Origin: Spirochaetaceae bacterium
GTDB taxonomy: Bacteria; Spirochaetota; Spirochaetia; Treponematales; Breznakiellaceae
Direction: 5' to 3'
Length of the DNA stretch: 11,386 nt
Assembly (NCBI GenBank): GCA_031255655.1
Contig: JAIRSB010000020.1
Span: 1 to 11,386, forward strand
Shown piece after piece: positions 1-7,006 of the stretch. The translations under genes were made by a program, and so were the position numbers. Numbering within the stretch: position 1 is the stretch's first letter; each line of letters starts with the position of its first letter. The notes under the pieces are model-generated. The model did not search any database, had not been told where the DNA came from, and worked only from the letters and a program-made list of their open reading frames with translations.

Positions 1-915
1 CTTGAAGACGGCGTTTTAGCTATGGAAGCGCTCGCGTTAAAGCTGTCCGGCGTGAATACGGATTACGCGCCGGACAGTGCGGAGACTTTTCTTGAAGCGG
101 TGGATGCCATCAACTCAAGCAGTACCGATTGCGTGTACAACATAATGATGAACGGCAAATTTACTGTCGATAGCGTTTCTTTTGTCCCAAACGGGAAAAA
201 AACGATAATCTTGACCGGAGCTTCCGCCGGATGCCTCATCTCAAGCGGCGGAGGCTCTTCCGCGCTTTTTACGATTCCTGAAGGAATAACACTGATACTG
301 GACGGCAACGCGGCGCTTAACGGAAACGCGGGCACGGCTGTTACCGTAGACGTGCGCGGCGGAAAACTCATAATGAAAAAAGGCGCGTCTATACAAGCCG
401 GTATGCGCGGCGGCGTGATGGTACGCGGCGGCGGCAGTTTCCAAATGGAGGACGGTGAAATATCCGGCAACACACGGCCTTCCGGCGGCGGGGGCGGTGT
501 ATATGTGGGGATAGGCAGTTCGTTCACGATGCAAGGCGGCTCGATAACCGGAAATATGGCGGAGCTTGGCGGCGGCGTTTATGTGGGCGGCAGCGGCGCA
601 TCTTTCACGATGCAAGGCGGCTCGATAACTGGAAACATGGGAGAGCTTGGCGGCGGCGTATATGTAAGCGGCAGCGGCGCATCTTTCACAATGCAAGGCG
701 GCGTTATAAGCGCAAACAGAGCGGAACGCGGGGGGGGCGTGTATATTGAAAGCGGCAGATTCGTCAAGAGCGGCGGACGCGTAGAGTCCGACAACTCATC
801 ATTTGACATGGCGCTTGTATACGTTTTTGACGGCGGCAAAGAACGTATAAACGCCGCCGGCCCGGGCGTGAAGCTGGACAGCAGCAGAGCGGGACAGTCC
901 GGCGGCTGGGAGTAG
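1..915 (+). CDS. Glycine-rich repeat, surface-type beta-helix protein (5' partial)
   Basis: The frame is open from base 1. An ATG lies at 22, but no Shine-Dalgarno precedes it, so I treat the gene as cut by the window edge, with its true N-terminus and any signal peptide outside. At least 297 residues are visible. Residues about 85-250 (counted from the ATG) consist of short units rich in G, S, V and T, with the recurring pattern SFTMQGGSITGN followed by GGGVYV. This resembles the pectin-lyase-like or autotransporter-like repeats found in many large treponemal surface proteins. The last 45 residues leave the repeat and end in GGWE, a tail type I associate with such proteins in insect-gut treponemes. 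The substrate and exact location are unknown, and surface exposure is inferred. An 8-G run at 730-737 lies in the coding repeat. The next gene starts 10 bp after the stop, and its Shine-Dalgarno overlaps this stop codon. Confidence 0.75.
   Translation, partial: LEDGVLAMEALALKLSGVNTDYAPDSAETFLEAVDAINSSSTDCVYNIMMNGKFTVDSVSFVPNGKKTIILTGASAGCLISSGGGSSALFTIPEGITLILDGNAALNGNAGTAVTVDVRGGKLIMKKGASIQAGMRGGVMVRGGGSFQMEDGEISGNTRPSGGGGGVYVGIGSSFTMQGGSITGNMAELGGGVYVGGSGASFTMQGGSITGNMGELGGGVYVSGSGASFTMQGGVISANRAERGGGVYIESGRFVKSGGRVESDNSSFDMALVYVFDGGKERINAAGPGVKLDSSRAGQSGGWE
436..756 (+). repeat. In-frame tandem repeats, about 81 bp (four units)
   Basis: Four head-to-tail units lie inside the surface-type gene: 436-519 (degenerate), 520-600, 601-681 and 682-756 (third good unit, shortened). 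Units 520-600 and 601-681 are both exactly 81 bp and differ at about 8 positions by my count. Each encodes 27 residues beginning SFTMQGGSITGN. All lengths are multiples of three, so gain or loss of a unit keeps the frame. The pattern fits recent duplication by unequal recombination or slippage, as is common in repeat surface proteins. Confidence 0.9.
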
Positions 916-925
916 GAGCGGCGGC

Positions 926-3193
926 GTGGATGAAGAGCGGAACTACCTGCGGGACTTGAATCCCGAACAACGCGCGGCGGTCTTTCACGAGGGAAAACCG
1001 CTGCTGATTCTGGCGGGCGCGGGTTCCGGCAAAACGCGGGTAGTTACCACGAAAATAGCCTACCTAATACGCGAAAAATCGGTGAACCCCTACTCGATTC
1101 TGGCGGTAACTTTTACCAACAAGGCGGCAAAAGAGATGGCGGAACGTGCCGCAGCGATGGAACGCTCGGCATCGGAAGCTATGTTGCGGACATTCCATTC
1201 GTTTGGAGCATGGTTTTTGCGGAGAAACGGGGAATACGCCGGACTTTCATCGAACTTCGTGATTTACGATGACGACGATATGATAACCGTGCTGGCTTCC
1301 ATCGCCGAAAACAAGAAAAAAAACGAATTAAAGCTAATCGCTCATCAAATAGCGCGGGCGAAAGACTACTTTCTTACGCCGGAAAGCGCGGACCTCGCCA
1401 TGATAAACCCCCGAAGCGGTTTCCGCGAGATATACGCGCGTTACGAGGAAGCCTTACGCAAAACCGGAAACGTTGACTTCGGCGACTTGATAAAGAAGCC
1501 TGTCGAGATACTGCGCGGCAATCCCGAAGCAGCGGAAAAGTTGCGGCGCAGATTCCACGTAATCATGGTAGACGAGTACCAAGACGCGAATGTCGCCCAG
1601 TTCGAGCTGCTAAAGGCCATCTGTTCGCCGGAAACATACTTGTGCGTTGTCGGTGATGACGACCAGTCAATCTACCGGTTTCGCGGTGCGGAAGTAAAAA
1701 ACATACTCGAATTCCCGAAGCGGTTCGGCGGCGCGGATGTCATAAGGCTGGAGAAAAACTACCGCTCAACGGCGCATATCCTCGATGTGGCGGACTCGGT
1801 GGTGCGGCGAAACACGGGACGGTTGGGCAAGAAACTAAGCGCGGAACGTGGCAGCGGTGTAAAACCCATGCTTGCCTTTTTGAGCGATCAAGACAGCGAG
1901 GCTAGGGAATGTGCCGCGCTAATCAATAACTCCGTGCGTGTGCGGAAAGATAGTTCCTACTCGGATTGGGCTGTGCTGTACCGCACGAACGCTCAGTCGC
2001 TCGGATTTGAAAATGAGTTCCTGCGCCGCAAAATACCCTACCGGATAGTAGGCTCCCTGAAGTTCTACGAACGCGAGGAGATAAAAGACGCACTCGCGCT
2101 GTTTTCTTTCACTGTGAACACAAAAGACGAGGTGAGCTTCCGCCGCGTGGTGAACAAACCTTCACGCGGGGTGGGTGCGGCGGCGCTTGAACGCATTCTA
2201 TCAGAACGCGCATTTACAGACTGGGATATTGAGGAGGCGTGCGAGCGCCTTTGCGCCGTGAGCGCTGGCAAAGGCGGCGTGGGGAAGGGCTCTTCGGGAC
2301 TTTCGGCAAAGGCGAAGGCGGGGGTACGTGCGTTTATCGACGCCATAAACCAGACGCGCAAAACGCTGCTTATACCGCCGGAAGCGGCGCAGGACAACGC
2401 GGAACAAGACGAGGCAGCGGGACGCGTTCTGAAAGCGTCTCAAGGACTATCGCGCTGCGCGGCGGACTTGATTGAGAAGGCCGGCATCGCGGAGTATCAC
2501 CGCGCGCACGACGAGGTAAGCGGCGAGACGCGGGCAGCAAACTTGCAGGAATTGGTAAACAGCGCGGCTTTATACGAGGCAACACCGGAGGGTCTGGCGG
2601 ACTTTTTGGAGCACATCGCGCTTGACCGCGCGATTGAGCAGCAGGAGGACGGCGAGGCGCGGGTAACGCTCATCACGGTACATAACACGAAGGGACTGGA
2701 GTTCCAGCGGGTAATCATGACCGGCATGGAGCAGGGGCTTTTCCCGCGCGGCGATAAAGAAGGCGACGATTTAGAGGAGGAACGACGGCTTTTTTACGTA
2801 GGCGCGACGCGGGCTATGGACGAGTTGTACCTGACAAGCTGCGCGTACCGCCGTGTGTTCGGGCAGACAACTCCCATGCGCCCTTCTCTTTTTTTGGAGG
2901 AAGCGGACGCCTCGAAACTGCGCGTAGTGGGCAATCCGCCTTACGGCTTCAATCTGCCCGCACCATTATCGCGGAAAGGACAGGCCGGCGGCGGTGCAAA
3001 ACTCAAAACGAGTTCGGACGGCCGCTGGCAACTTGGAGACCGCGTCTTTAACGAGGATTTCGGCTACGGCGAAATTGCCGCGATAAAAGAGGAGAACGAA
3101 GGCCCGGTAATTACCGTATGTTACGAGAGCGGACGGCGTCAGCGTTTTCTAAGCCGTGCCCAAAGTTCGCGTTTCATGAAAATCAAGGATTAG
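926..3193 (+). CDS. pcrA: UvrD/PcrA-type superfamily 1 DNA helicase
   Basis: This is an ATP-driven 3'-5' DNA helicase of the UvrD/Rep/PcrA family, 755 residues, close to the usual 700-750. Family members act in nucleotide-excision and mismatch repair and in removing proteins from DNA. Visible motifs are the Q-motif region LNPEQRAAV (11-19), Walker A AGAGSGKT (30-37), Walker B VDEYQD with D216/E217, motif III GDDDQSIYRFRGA (from 243), the VHNTKGLEF stretch and motif VI with R629 in GATRA. The last 55 residues, starting GDRVFNEDFGYGEI, look like the Tudor-like C-terminal domain typical of PcrA, which is why I use that name; UvrD or Rep is possible. The GTG start at 926 is supported by AGGAG at 914-918, seven bases upstream. 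That site overlaps the preceding gene's stop, so co-transcription is likely. It converges on the metallophosphoesterase. Confidence 0.95.
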   Translation: MDEERNYLRDLNPEQRAAVFHEGKPLLILAGAGSGKTRVVTTKIAYLIREKSVNPYSILAVTFTNKAAKEMAERAAAMERSASEAMLRTFHSFGAWFLRRNGEYAGLSSNFVIYDDDDMITVLASIAENKKKNELKLIAHQIARAKDYFLTPESADLAMINPRSGFREIYARYEEALRKTGNVDFGDLIKKPVEILRGNPEAAEKLRRRFHVIMVDEYQDANVAQFELLKAICSPETYLCVVGDDDQSIYRFRGAEVKNILEFPKRFGGADVIRLEKNYRSTAHILDVADSVVRRNTGRLGKKLSAERGSGVKPMLAFLSDQDSEARECAALINNSVRVRKDSSYSDWAVLYRTNAQSLGFENEFLRRKIPYRIVGSLKFYEREEIKDALALFSFTVNTKDEVSFRRVVNKPSRGVGAAALERILSERAFTDWDIEEACERLCAVSAGKGGVGKGSSGLSAKAKAGVRAFIDAINQTRKTLLIPPEAAQDNAEQDEAAGRVLKASQGLSRCAADLIEKAGIAEYHRAHDEVSGETRAANLQELVNSAALYEATPEGLADFLEHIALDRAIEQQEDGEARVTLITVHNTKGLEFQRVIMTGMEQGLFPRGDKEGDDLEEERRLFYVGATRAMDELYLTSCAYRRVFGQTTPMRPSLFLEEADASKLRVVGNPPYGFNLPAPLSRKGQAGGGAKLKTSSDGRWQLGDRVFNEDFGYGEIAAIKEENEGPVITVCYESGRRQRFLSRAQSSRFMKIKD

Positions 3194-3221
3194 CCGCCGC
3201 TCCGCAGGCGTCAGGCGGCTA
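3191..3221. terminator. Bidirectional terminator-like palindrome holding two stop codons
   Basis: TAGCCGCC at 3191-3198 is the exact reverse complement of GGCGGCTA at 3214-3221, with a 15-nt loop. The left arm begins with the TAG stop of the helicase, and the right arm ends with the stop of the oppositely oriented metallophosphoesterase (3219-3221). Its position between convergent genes suggests a shared terminator. Neither strand has a good T run immediately after it, which lowers confidence that it works as a factor-independent terminator. Confidence 0.55.
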
Positions 3222-3869
3222 GAATTCGTATATCGATTCTTTTTCGCCAGTATCGATGAAAGCAAACTTCATGCCGCTGTGTTCTATGACCTTGATTTCA
3301 CGAAACTGCGTATGTCCGACAATCTGATTAAAGCCAAGAACCGGATGAGAGATAAGAGATTTGGGCCGAATCCAGATGAGGCTTTGCGTTGGATCATCAC
3401 CGTAAATATCCCTGCCGTTGAACGCAAAGATGCCCCTATCGCGCTTGAAAGCCTCGTTTATTCCCTCAATGTTTTTCACTCCGGCGGAATGCATTTTTTC
3501 AAGGAAAACATTCGATAAACCCGCGTGAGATATAATGTAGTTATCACTGGTAACATAAACCGCTTTCATCATGTCCATATTTTGTTCCAGAATTTCGTTT
3601 ATAGTGCGGTAGTGTTTGTCCTGAAACCGCGAATACCTTTCCATCGGGATGCCCCTCAAATAGTGGTAATCGTGATTTCCAAAACACAGTTTGAGGCGTG
3701 AGTCTTTCCGCGCTGCTTCGCATATTCCCTCAAAGTTTTTGTATTCCTGCTCGAACGATGTCGTATATCCGTCAAAATAGTCGCCCAAGATATAAAAATC
3801 CGTAAAGTCTCGGCCTAAATAATTTTTCCAGTACGGCCTGCCGTGAATATCACCTATCGCCATCCGCAT
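3219..3869 (-). CDS. Metallophosphoesterase (PPP/Ap4A-hydrolase-like calcineurin fold)
   Basis: A 216-residue phosphoesterase with the full metal-binding motif set: GDIHG (6-10), GDYFDG (29-34, where the family usually has GDYVDRG), GNHD (64-67), SHAG with H115, and GHT with H186. These ligands bind two metals in protein phosphatases and in bis(5'-nucleosyl)-tetraphosphatases. The substrate cannot be told from sequence. The small size and missing arginine in the second motif favour a nucleotide or general phosphatase. The open frame reaches 3968, but I chose the ATG at 3869 because AGGGGG lies 5 bases upstream and the fold begins there; the extra 33 residues would run into a degenerate inverted repeat. 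No signal peptide, so probably cytoplasmic. It looks slightly more A+T-rich than its neighbours and stands alone, divergent from carA, so acquisition by transfer is possible. Confidence 0.88.
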   Translation of the reverse strand: MRMAIGDIHGRPYWKNYLGRDFTDFYILGDYFDGYTTSFEQEYKNFEGICEAARKDSRLKLCFGNHDYHYLRGIPMERYSRFQDKHYRTINEILEQNMDMMKAVYVTSDNYIISHAGLSNVFLEKMHSAGVKNIEGINEAFKRDRGIFAFNGRDIYGDDPTQSLIWIRPKSLISHPVLGFNQIVGHTQFREIKVIEHSGMKFAFIDTGEKESIYEF

Positions 3870-3932
3870 AACATCCCCCTTTCCCCACCCCTTAAATCCT
3901 AGCATATAGTACTTCGACGAGACAGCCTCTCC

Positions 3933-4053
3933 CGTCATTTCTAGCCCTAGCCTGCCAGGGCGAAGCAATCCGGCGGAGTGGGCGCCTCTGACTGGATTGT
4001 TTTGGTGCTATCGACAACCTGCCACGGCAACTTGCCGCTGATTCACAATGACG
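3933..4053. repeat. Degenerate MITE-like inverted repeat
   Basis: The ends are inverted: CGTCATT at 3933-3939 and AATGACG at 4047-4053. Nested inside, GCGAAGCAATCCGG (3960-3973) faces CTGGATTGTTTTG (3992-4004), a second imperfect inverted pair. This matches the layout of a widespread small bacterial repeat family with CGTCATTGC ends and internal GAAGCAATCC / GGATTGCTTC arms. No transposase is present, so any movement would need help in trans. It lies just upstream of the metallophosphoesterase start and fills part of the 402-bp gap before carA. A lone fragment, CGTCATTGCAAG, also occurs at 9347-9358. Confidence 0.6.
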
Positions 4054-4130
4054 AGTATCCCAACAAGCGGGCTTGGGAGTAAGTTTTGCGAATGGACCGG
4101 CGAGATGTCTGATGGGTAGGGTGAGTGGGA

Positions 4131-4144
4131 GGGGGGGGGGGGGG
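4131..4144 (+). repeat. Homopolymeric run of 14 G
   Basis: Fourteen consecutive G lie between the MITE-like repeat and carA, 127 bp before the carA start codon. The flanking stretch 4054-4130 holds nothing else I recognise. Poly-G tracts of this length are prone to slipped-strand length change, and in Treponema pallidum such tracts near promoters alter expression. Any effect on carA here is inference. Long G runs are also a frequent source of sequencing error. Confidence 0.85.
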
Positions 4145-4175
4145 TAAATCAGAATAGAGAAACTGCGAATGCCGT

Positions 4176-4231
4176 CGCGGACAGCGATGTAAAATCGCTG
4201 TCCGCGCAAGAGCGCCCCATTGACAAGGGGC
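4176..4231 (+). promoter_or_regulatory. Hairpins in the carA upstream region
   Basis: CGCGGACAGCGA at 4176-4187 pairs perfectly with TCGCTGTCCGCG at 4195-4206: a 12-bp stem with a 7-nt loop (TGTAAAA). A second, weaker hairpin follows, GCCCC (4214-4218) with GGGGC (4227-4231), then TTT. A TTGACA at 4220-4225 has no convincing -10 at the right distance. The stems lie 41-96 bp before the carA start, where leader regulation or an operator would be expected, but I recognise no known RNA family. They could also be a remnant of a mobile repeat or a terminator. Confidence 0.45.
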
Positions 4232-4271
4232 TTTACTATCGTGTTCACTATATCGTGAGGTAAATTGCGGT

Positions 4272-5417
4272 ATGAGCGGGAAAAAAAGACTGGCGGCATG
4301 TTTGGTACTGGAAGACGGAACTGAGTTTTCGGGCTGGTCTTTCGGGGAGGCACGTTCCACGGCGGGGGAGGTTGTGTTTAGCACAGGTATGACTGGCTAT
4401 CCTCAGTCTCTTACCGACCCCAGCTTTCACGGACAGATACTTGTTGCCACTTATCCCCTGCTTGGGAATTACGGTGTGCCGGTGAAACGAAAAACGCTCA
4501 CGCCTTATTTTGACGAATACGGCATACCCGTTCATTTTGAATCCGGACGAATACAGGCGGCGGGTTTTGTTGTTTCAGAAAACTGCGAAGAGCCAAGCCA
4601 TTTTTCATGCGGCGCGTCATTGTCTGCGTGGCTCGAAAAAGAGCAGATACCAGCGATATGCGGGGTAGACACCCGCGCTCTTACAAAACGCCTGCGGGAA
4701 GAAGGGGTAATGTGCGGCAAAATCGTCGTGGAGGGGCAGGGCGATGTGAGCTTTGCTTCCGGCGACATCAGCAATCCGGTCGCCGATGTTTCGTGCGGCG
4801 AAGTGATGGTATACACGCCGCGCACGCCCCCCGCCGAAGGGACGGACGGGGGGCGGCGACTTAGGATTGCGCTGCTGGACTGCGGCGTTAAAGCGAACAT
4901 TCTGCGTTGCCTGCTCTCGCGCGGGGCGGAAGTGATTCGGACACCTTGGGACAGCGAATTGCGCGACATTGACTATGATGGGATATTCTTGTCGAACGGT
5001 CCGGGCGACCCCAAATCCTGCGGCAGAGCTATTGCAAGTCTGCGCCGCGCCTTTTCGGTTAAAAAGCCGATCTTTGGCATCTGTCTGGGCAGTCAGTTGA
5101 TGGCTCTTGCCGCGGGCGGCGACACCTATAAACTGCCGTACGGGCACCGCGCCCAAAATCAGCCTTGCGCCGTTGCCGGAACAAACCGCTGTTACATCAC
5201 AAGTCAGAATCACGGTTATGCAGTGCGCGGCGAAAGTCTTCCGCTTGGCTGGGAGCCTTGGTTTGTAAATGTTAATGACGGCACGATAGAAGGCATTCGC
5301 TCCGCAGACGGCTTGTTTTCCGCAGTCCAGTTCCATCCCGAAGGCTGCCCCGGTCCTCGCGACACTGAATTCCTCATCGACCAGTTTCTCGACCTGACGC
5401 GGCGGCACGCAAGTTAG
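4272..5417 (+). CDS. carA: Carbamoyl-phosphate synthase small (glutaminase) subunit
   Basis: CarA hydrolyses glutamine and passes ammonia to CarB, which makes carbamoyl phosphate for pyrimidine and arginine synthesis in the cytoplasm. At 381 residues the length is normal. The N-terminal CarA-specific domain (about 1-150) contains FSTGMTGYPQSLTDPS and CGVDTRALTKRLRE. The class I glutamine amidotransferase domain (about 195-375) has LSNGPGDP, nucleophile Cys271 in FGICLGSQ, and the His355/Glu357 partners in QFHPEG, so the glutaminase triad is intact. The ATG at 4272 has GAGG at 4257-4260, a rather long 11-base spacing. carB is not adjacent on either side within the window, unlike the usual carAB order. 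Upstream are a hairpin and a G14 run. Downstream, a terminator-like stem overlaps the stop, so carA is probably a single-gene unit. Confidence 0.97.
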   Translation: MSGKKRLAACLVLEDGTEFSGWSFGEARSTAGEVVFSTGMTGYPQSLTDPSFHGQILVATYPLLGNYGVPVKRKTLTPYFDEYGIPVHFESGRIQAAGFVVSENCEEPSHFSCGASLSAWLEKEQIPAICGVDTRALTKRLREEGVMCGKIVVEGQGDVSFASGDISNPVADVSCGEVMVYTPRTPPAEGTDGGRRLRIALLDCGVKANILRCLLSRGAEVIRTPWDSELRDIDYDGIFLSNGPGDPKSCGRAIASLRRAFSVKKPIFGICLGSQLMALAAGGDTYKLPYGHRAQNQPCAVAGTNRCYITSQNHGYAVRGESLPLGWEPWFVNVNDGTIEGIRSADGLFSAVQFHPEGCPGPRDTEFLIDQFLDLTRRHAS

Positions 5418-5444
5418 CGCGAAGGGATATGCCGCCCGCGTTTT
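5398..5444 (+). terminator. Probable factor-independent terminator of carA
   Basis: CGCGGCGGCA at 5398-5407 pairs with TGCCGCC/CGCG at 5430-5440, a 10-bp G+C-rich stem with one bulged C, followed directly by TTTT (5441-5444). The carA stop codon (5415-5417) lies in the loop, so the left arm is inside the gene. The 22-nt loop is longer than ideal and the T run is short. Confidence 0.5.
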
Positions 5445-5490
5445 ACAAAGAAAAGCGGACAAATTTGCCCCAAAGAATACGCTTTTGGCA

Positions 5491-5578
5491 TATTGAACTT
5501 GTTTGACAACTTGGTTAGTTGTCTCCCAAACCATTTTTGCGGTTGTTATTTAGAAACTGAAGTTTCTAAATAACTCTA
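5491..5578 (+). repeat. Dispersed intergenic hairpin repeat, copy 1
   Basis: This lies between carA and rseP. It begins TATTG and ends CTCTA, like copy 2 at 11084-11197 in the same orientation. It holds two inverted repeats: GACAACT (5505-5511) with AGTTGTC (5517-5523), and a perfect 14-bp palindrome, GTTATTTAGAAACT (5545-5558) with AGTTTCTAAATAAC (5561-5574). TATTTTT follows the second arm, so it might act as a terminator after carA or as a leader structure before rseP. It encodes no protein. I associate this repeat type with treponeme genomes from memory. Confidence 0.8.
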
Positions 5579-5601
5579 TTTTTAAGGTATAGGTGCGTTT
5601 T

Positions 5602-7002
5602 ATGTTAATAATAAAAATTCTGCTCGGACTTTTAGGGCTCGGCATTGTAGTTTTTGTGCATGAATTAGGACACTTCATAGCAGCCCGTTTGGTAGGTATA
5701 GATGTTGAGGCTTTTTCACTGGGTTGGGGTAAACCCATCCTCGCAAAAAAAATAGGCAGGGTGGAATACCGTTTAGGGATGTTCCCCATAGGCGGTTACT
5801 GCAAGATGCGCGGCGAAAATGAGTTTGAACAAGCGTGGGAAAACAGTAAAAACGAAAGCGGGGCGGAAAAAGGCAGTTTTCTTGGCGCGTCTCCTTCCGC
5901 CCGTATCTTTGTCGCCGCCGCCGGCCCTCTGTTCAACCTGCTGTTCGCCGCACTCGTTTTCACTATTACTTGGGGGACGGGGTTCGAATTCACCACGATG
6001 AGTAACCGCGTTGTGCTTGTTTCCGATGTTTTCCCTGATGAAGACTATCCCGCGTCCCGCGCCGGAATTAAAACGGGAGACCGTATAATCGAAATTAACG
6101 GCAAGAAAGTCGAAAATTACCGCGATGTACAGACCTTGATAGGGGTAAACGCGGAAAAAGAGCTGCGTTTTAAGATTTTGCGTGAGGATGAGGGTGCGGG
6201 GGCAGACGCGGAAAAAACTACTGAACCAGAAATTGTCGAATTGTACATCTCGCCTGAACTGGAAAAATCGAGCGGGGCAGGGCGTATCGGCGTATATTTC
6301 TGGGCTGACCCGGTTATCGAAAGCGTACTGCCGGACAGCCCCGCCGCGGAGGCGGGGCTGGAAACCGGAGACCGCATATTGACAGCAAACGGAGAGCCGG
6401 TTGAGTATTCCGTGGCTATGCTGAAAATCCTTGACGGCGGCGGAACGCGCCCGCAAACCATCGACATAGAGTTTGAACGCGGCGGACAGCGCGGCCACAC
6501 CAGCCTGAACGTGCCGGCGGACGACAGCGTACCGCTCGGAATAGCATGGGAGACGCTGAAATATCGCACGCCGCGTTACTCCGTTTTCGGCGCGATAGGC
6601 AAAGGTTTCAGCGAAATGTGGGACACACTGATAGTTTCGGCGCGGAGTCTGGCTTTGCTTTTCCGCGGTGTAGACCTTACAAAAGCGGTTTCCGGTCCCG
6701 TCCGCGTGAGCTATATGGCGGGCGAAGTCGCGGCAAACAGTTTTAGTCAAAGCGCCGGAGACGGACTGCGGTCAACGGCTAATTTTCTAGCTCTCATTTC
6801 TATCGCGCTTGCCGTGATGAACCTGCTGCCGCTGCCTATACTTGACGGCGGCCTCATCGTTCTGTTCCTGATAGAGATGATACGCCGCCGCCCGCTTCAT
6901 CCGCATCTTATATCGGTTTACCAAACTGTGGGCGTGGCGCTAATAGGCGTGTTGATGTTGTTCGCGGTGTTCGGGGATATACTCTTTTTTGTAAGGGGTT
7001 AA
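5602..7002 (+). CDS. rseP: RseP-type intramembrane zinc protease (site-2 protease)
   Basis: RseP cleaves membrane-spanning regulators and remnant signal peptides inside the inner membrane. The 466-residue length fits the two-PDZ enzyme. Visible in order: first membrane helix with HELGH (20-24, zinc ligands and catalytic Glu); second helix after SARIFVAAAGP (about 100-122); PDZ1 (about 130-210); PDZ2 (about 225-300) with SPAAEAGLETGDRI; third helix (about 394-412) running into NLLPLPILDGG, where Asp415 is the third zinc ligand; and a last helix (about 441-465). The open frame starts at a GTG at 5593, which has AAGG five bases upstream. I prefer the ATG at 5602, preceded by AGGTG at 5591-5595, because the first helix begins there. 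The usual uppS-cdsA-dxr neighbours are absent within this window; carA lies upstream. The next gene begins four bases after the stop. Confidence 0.96.
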   Translation: MLIIKILLGLLGLGIVVFVHELGHFIAARLVGIDVEAFSLGWGKPILAKKIGRVEYRLGMFPIGGYCKMRGENEFEQAWENSKNESGAEKGSFLGASPSARIFVAAAGPLFNLLFAALVFTITWGTGFEFTTMSNRVVLVSDVFPDEDYPASRAGIKTGDRIIEINGKKVENYRDVQTLIGVNAEKELRFKILREDEGAGADAEKTTEPEIVELYISPELEKSSGAGRIGVYFWADPVIESVLPDSPAAEAGLETGDRILTANGEPVEYSVAMLKILDGGGTRPQTIDIEFERGGQRGHTSLNVPADDSVPLGIAWETLKYRTPRYSVFGAIGKGFSEMWDTLIVSARSLALLFRGVDLTKAVSGPVRVSYMAGEVAANSFSQSAGDGLRSTANFLALISIALAVMNLLPLPILDGGLIVLFLIEMIRRRPLHPHLISVYQTVGVALIGVLMLFAVFGDILFFVRG

Positions 7003-7006
7003 TGCC

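Noticed and set aside
4220..4225. TTGACA upstream of carA as a -35 box.
   Set aside because: No acceptable -10 lies 16-18 bases downstream, and the hexamer sits in the loop of a small hairpin.
3892..4384. Two overlapping minus-strand open frames across the carA upstream region.
   Set aside because: They cross the MITE-like repeat, the G14 run and the start of carA, have odd composition (proline runs from poly-G) and lack ribosome-binding sites.
6336..6360. Perfect 10-bp hairpin (CAGCCCCGCC with GGCGGGGCTG) inside rseP.
   Set aside because: It encodes the conserved SPAAEAGL stretch of PDZ2, where alternating Pro/Ala/Gly codons in a G+C-rich gene produce such stems, and no T run follows.
4617..6750. 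Long minus-strand open frames opposite carA (305 aa) and rseP (325 aa).
   Set aside because: Both are antisense to strongly conserved genes and show arginine- and alanine-rich shadow composition.
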